A stretch of DNA of 15,155 nucleotides, taken from TMED27 sp964351195. GTDB taxonomy: Bacteria; Pseudomonadota; Alphaproteobacteria; Micavibrionales; Micavibrionaceae. Within the stretch, counting starts at the first letter, position 1; each line of letters opens with the position of its first letter. Positions 12,330-15,155 of this stretch are shown one piece after another. The stretch is from NCBI GenBank assembly GCA_964351195.1, contig CAYGNI010000046.1, forward strand, positions 1-15,155, in the 5' to 3' direction. Both the position numbers and the translations under genes were made by a program. The notes beneath the pieces are model-generated. The model did no database searches and was not told the DNA's origin. It worked only from the letters and a program-made list of their open reading frames with translations.

Positions 12330-14973
12330 CGGTATAAGCCTTCCCAACATCGCTGCCGCCGGCCTGGGCCATGTCGGGGCGGCCACCGCCGCCTTTACCG
12401 CCGAGGCTTTCCGCGCCGATTTTCACCAAATCAACGGCGTTGTAACGATCGGTGAGGTCTTCGGTCACACCGACGACGATGGAGGCTTTGCCGTCATTGG
12501 TCGCGACCAGAACAATCACGCCGGAGCCGATTTTTTGCTTCAGGTCATCGGCCATGGGTTTGAGGTCTTTGGGCGGGAAACCGTCCAGAACCTTACCGAC
12601 AAATTTTATGCCGTTGATATCCTTTACGTCATCGTCGGCGGCCTGGGCGCCTTGGGCGCGGCGGAGATCGGCGATCATTTTTTCAAGGCGTTTGTTTTGT
12701 TTGACGATATCTTCAGATGGCTCGGGCACGTCTTGATCTATGTTTCCGCCGAGTTCAGATAGTTCATCACGGCGTTTCTGATTTTGGGCCAGAAGTTTTT
12801 CGTGGGCTTCTTGTTCAGCGGCCTGTGCGTTGGCAGTAAATTTAGCGACATTGTCGCCAGTAATAGCTTCGAGGCGGCGAATACCCGCTGACAATGCGCC
12901 TTCAGATATGATTTTAAAGTGCCCGACATCGCCGGTATTTTTGACATGTGTGCCGCCGCACAGCTCAATCGAAAACTGTCTATTGCCCTCCTGGGTGCCC
13001 ATGGCGACGACGCGCACCTCGTCGGCGTATTTTTCACCAAACAGCGCCATAGCGCCGGTTTCGCGGGCCTCATCGATTGGCATGACGCGGGTGACGATTT
13101 CGGTATTGGCGGTGATTTCCTGCGCGACCATGTGTTCTACTTTGGCAATTTCCTCAGGCGTCAGGGCTTTGGGGTGGGAAATGTCAAAACGAGTGCGGGC
13201 ATCGTCCTGCAGCGAGCCTTTTTGCGTGACATGATCGCCGAGCACGCGGCGCAAAGCTTCGTGCATCAAATGCGTGGCCGAGTGGTTGGCGCGGATCGCG
13301 GCGCGGCGGACGTGGTCGACTTTTAGAGTTGTGTTGTCTCCACTCTTAATATTCCCCTTGCTTAGTTTTACATAATGCACATGAATAAAGGAGACATATT
13401 TTTTGGTGTCGGTGACTTCGGCGTGTGTGTCGTCAGTTTTGATCTCGCCTTTATCGCCTACTTGGCCGCCGGATTCGGCGTAGAACGGGGTTTGGTTGGT
13501 GATGATGATGCCTTCGTCGCCTTCGGACAGGGAGTCGACGCGTTCGCCGTCTTTGACGATAGCAAGGATTTGGCCTTCGGCTTCCTCGGTATCGTAGCCC
13601 AAAAATTCCGTGGGGCCGCATTCCTCAAGGAGGTCATACCAGAGCTTTTCGGTGGCGGCGTCGCCGGAGCCGGACCATGCGGCGCGGGCGGCGGCTTTTT
13701 GTTTGGCCATTTCGGCATCAAAGGCATCGGTATCGACGTCGATATTTTGGGATTTGAGCGCGTCTTGCGTGAGATCGAGGGGGAAGCCGAAGGTGTCGTA
13801 GAGTTTAAACGCCACATCACCGGGGAATTTCGCGCCGGAGGCCACTTTTGCGGTTTCTTCCTCAAGCATTTTCAAGCCGCGATCAAGGGTGACTTTGAAG
13901 CGTTCTTCCTCGGATTTCAGGGTTTCGGTGATGAGGCTTTGGGCGCGTTCAAGTTCCGGGTAGGCTTCGCCCATTTTGCCAAGGAGCGTTGGGAAGAGTT
14001 TATACATGAGCGGGTCTTGCGCCCCCAGCAAATGGGCGTGGCGCATGCCGCGGCGCATAATCCGGCGTAGCACATAGCCGCGCCCCTCGTTTGACGGCAT
14101 CACGCCATCGGCCATAAGGAAGGCGGAGCAGCGGATATGATCGGCGATGACGCGGTGGGACGCGGACATATCGCCGTCAGGGTCTATGCCCGTCAGGTCG
14201 GCGGAATGCTCGATCAGGGCACGCATAGTATCGGTAGCATAATTATCATGCGTGCCCTGGAAGGTTGCAGCCATACGCTCAATCCCCATGCCTGTATCAA
14301 TGCAGGGATTAGGCAAATCAACGCGCGTATCAGCATCGATTTGTTCATATTGCATGAAGACGTTATTCCAGATTTCGATGAAGCGGTCGCCGTCTTCTTC
14401 GGGGGTGCCCGGAGGACCACCCCAAAGGTGATCACCATGATCATAAAATACTTCTGTTGAGGGGCCACATGGCCCTGTGTCACCCATGCGCCAGAAGTTA
14501 TCGTCGCTGTCGATTCGAAGAATTCTACTATCAGATAAACCAGAAACTTTGCGCCAAATGGCAGCAGCTTCTTCGTCGGTTGCATGTACAGTTATCGTGA
14601 GTTTGTCTGGGTTGAGCTCAAAATTCTTTGTCAGCAATTCCCATGTAAAAGAAATCGCTTCTTCTTTGAAATAATCGCCGAAGGAGAAATTGCCGAGCAT
14701 TTCAAAAAATGTGTGGTGGCGCGCGGTATAGCCGACATTTTCAAGGTCGTTATGCTTGCCCCCGGCGCGTACGCATTTTTGCGCCGATGTTGCGCGGTTG
14801 TAATCGCGGTGTTCCTTGCCAGTAAAGACATCCTTGAACGGCACCATCCCGGCGTTGACGAACATCAGGGTCGGGTCGTTTTGCGGGACAAGCGGGCTTG
14901 AGTCCACACGGGCGTGCCCATTCTTTTCAAAGAAGCCCAAAAATTCGTTTCTAATATCGTTGACCGATTTCAT
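12292..14973 (-). CDS. alaS: Alanyl-tRNA synthetase
   Basis: An 893-residue full-length class II synthetase that charges tRNA-Ala and edits mischarged serine and glycine. The catalytic core opens with VNDIRNEFLGFFEKNGH and contains PLVPQNDPTLMFVNAGMVPF, the CVRAGGKHNDLENVG stretch around motif 2, and PCIDTGMGIERM near 223-234. The editing domain has FYAESGGQVGD at 497-507 and zinc ligands H564 and H568 (NHSATH), with C672 and H676 (CGGTH). A coiled region at about 715-775 links to the C-Ala domain, ending in GGKGGGGRPDMAQAGG at 858-873. The last 20 residues after that motif (SDVGKAYTATQTIETSLLQG) are unlike the tails I remember, and the final 12 codons are antisense to the end of the 108-residue gene. 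The ribosome binding site is weak. It is divergent from the IMPase-family gene (39-bp gap). Confidence 0.97.
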   Translation of the reverse strand: MKSVNDIRNEFLGFFEKNGHARVDSSPLVPQNDPTLMFVNAGMVPFKDVFTGKEHRDYNRATSAQKCVRAGGKHNDLENVGYTARHHTFFEMLGNFSFGDYFKEEAISFTWELLTKNFELNPDKLTITVHATDEEAAAIWRKVSGLSDSRILRIDSDDNFWRMGDTGPCGPSTEVFYDHGDHLWGGPPGTPEEDGDRFIEIWNNVFMQYEQIDADTRVDLPNPCIDTGMGIERMAATFQGTHDNYATDTMRALIEHSADLTGIDPDGDMSASHRVIADHIRCSAFLMADGVMPSNEGRGYVLRRIMRRGMRHAHLLGAQDPLMYKLFPTLLGKMGEAYPELERAQSLITETLKSEEERFKVTLDRGLKMLEEETAKVASGAKFPGDVAFKLYDTFGFPLDLTQDALKSQNIDVDTDAFDAEMAKQKAAARAAWSGSGDAATEKLWYDLLEECGPTEFLGYDTEEAEGQILAIVKDGERVDSLSEGDEGIIITNQTPFYAESGGQVGDKGEIKTDDTHAEVTDTKKYVSFIHVHYVKLSKGNIKSGDNTTLKVDHVRRAAIRANHSATHLMHEALRRVLGDHVTQKGSLQDDARTRFDISHPKALTPEEIAKVEHMVAQEITANTEIVTRVMPIDEARETGAMALFGEKYADEVRVVAMGTQEGNRQFSIELCGGTHVKNTGDVGHFKIISEGALSAGIRRLEAITGDNVAKFTANAQAAEQEAHEKLLAQNQKRRDELSELGGNIDQDVPEPSEDIVKQNKRLEKMIADLRRAQGAQAADDDVKDINGIKFVGKVLDGFPPKDLKPMADDLKQKIGSGVIVLVATNDGKASIVVGVTEDLTDRYNAVDLVKIGAESLGGKGGGGRPDMAQAGGSDVGKAYTATQTIETSLLQG

Positions 14974-15012
14974 TTAATACGCTCTATTTCTTTATAGTTT
15001 GAAGGAGTAGTT

Positions 15013-15155
15013 ATGCAGGAATTTGAAGCGCTTGCCAAGAGGCTCGCGGATGAAGCGGGGGAGATTGTCCGGCCGTATTTTCGCAAGCCCATGACGATAG
15101 AGATCAAGGGGGATGACTCACCCGTGACCATTGCGGACCGCGCGGTGGAAAAGCG
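15013..15155 (+). CDS. Inositol monophosphatase family protein, N-terminal fragment (histidinol-phosphatase-like)
   Basis: Only 47 residues are in the window. They show the start of an IMPase-fold metal-dependent phosphatase: a first helix (FEALAKRLADEAGEIVRPYF) and a strand (MTIEIKGDDSPVTIADRAVE). In this strand K (of EIKGD) and the SPVT-x-AD-x-AVE stretch are the typical family entry to the metal site. Family members act on inositol phosphates, histidinol phosphate, 3'-phosphoadenosine phosphate or fructose bisphosphate. The PYFR and DDSPVT wording most resembles alphaproteobacterial histidinol-phosphatase (HisN-type), but this fragment cannot decide. The start has a strong AAGGAG ribosome binding site at 15002-15007, 5 nt before the ATG. 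Confidence 0.85.
   Translation, partial: MQEFEALAKRLADEAGEIVRPYFRKPMTIEIKGDDSPVTIADRAVEK

Noticed and set aside
13375..14070. 231-residue open frame on the + strand inside alaS
   Set aside because: It is antisense to the conserved AlaRS coding sequence, is dominated by Gly/Phe/Ala as expected from the opposite frame, and shows no family motif.
1..15155. A novel defence, secretion or biosynthetic system
   Set aside because: Apart from one unrecognised small gene and the DUF2066 protein, every gene belongs to a familiar family, mostly housekeeping. There is no cluster of unknown genes, no CRISPR array and no transposase or phage gene.

Overview
The window is a stretch of ordinary bacterial chromosome, most likely from an alphaproteobacterium of moderate GC. 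The evidence is a DnaA-related Hda/HdaA regulator beside a PerM-type permease and a DUF2066 protein, a purM-purN pair, an aa3-type cytochrome oxidase subunit IV microprotein, and rnd next to aspS. I recall this neighbourhood from alphaproteobacteria. I cannot name the genus; the deep-branching Rhodospirillales/Micavibrionales side is only a guess.

Layout. 1-652 (-): 5' part of aspS, cut by the window edge. 765-2465 (+): rnd and a SixA-like phosphohistidine phosphatase, 3 bp apart. 2466-2645: a convergent junction with three stacked hairpins. 2646-6051 (-): DUF2066 exported protein, PerM/AI-2E permease and hda, read in that order, with a 285-bp gap before hda that holds a large inverted-repeat element. 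6130-7777 (+): purM and purN, overlapping. 7832-7975 (+): oxidase subunit IV microprotein. 8130-11384 (+): large hybrid sensor kinase. 11403-11822 (-): ndk. 11842-11925: an 84-bp cloverleaf palindrome in the probable ndk leader. 12003-12329 (+): unrecognised 108-residue gene. 12292-14973 (-): alaS. 15013-15155 (+): start of an inositol-monophosphatase-family gene, cut by the edge. No gene-free stretch exceeds 300 bp.

How the genes work together. Most are housekeeping: two aminoacyl-tRNA synthetases, a tRNA 3'-trimming nuclease, two purine-synthesis steps, nucleotide triphosphate balancing, and replication-initiation control. The signalling content is one four-module sensor kinase (7TMR-DISM input, HisKA/HATPase, REC, HPt) and one SixA-like phosphatase of the type that can dephosphorylate HPt domains. 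A link between those two is only a suggestion.

I see no defence locus, prophage, CRISPR array, insertion sequence with a transposase, tRNA or rRNA. The most interesting content is between genes: several unrelated inverted-repeat elements sit at gene junctions, and one appears to be transcribed as the 5' leader of ndk. The unrecognised 108-residue gene, possibly leaderless and overlapping the end of alaS, is the only clearly novel coding candidate.
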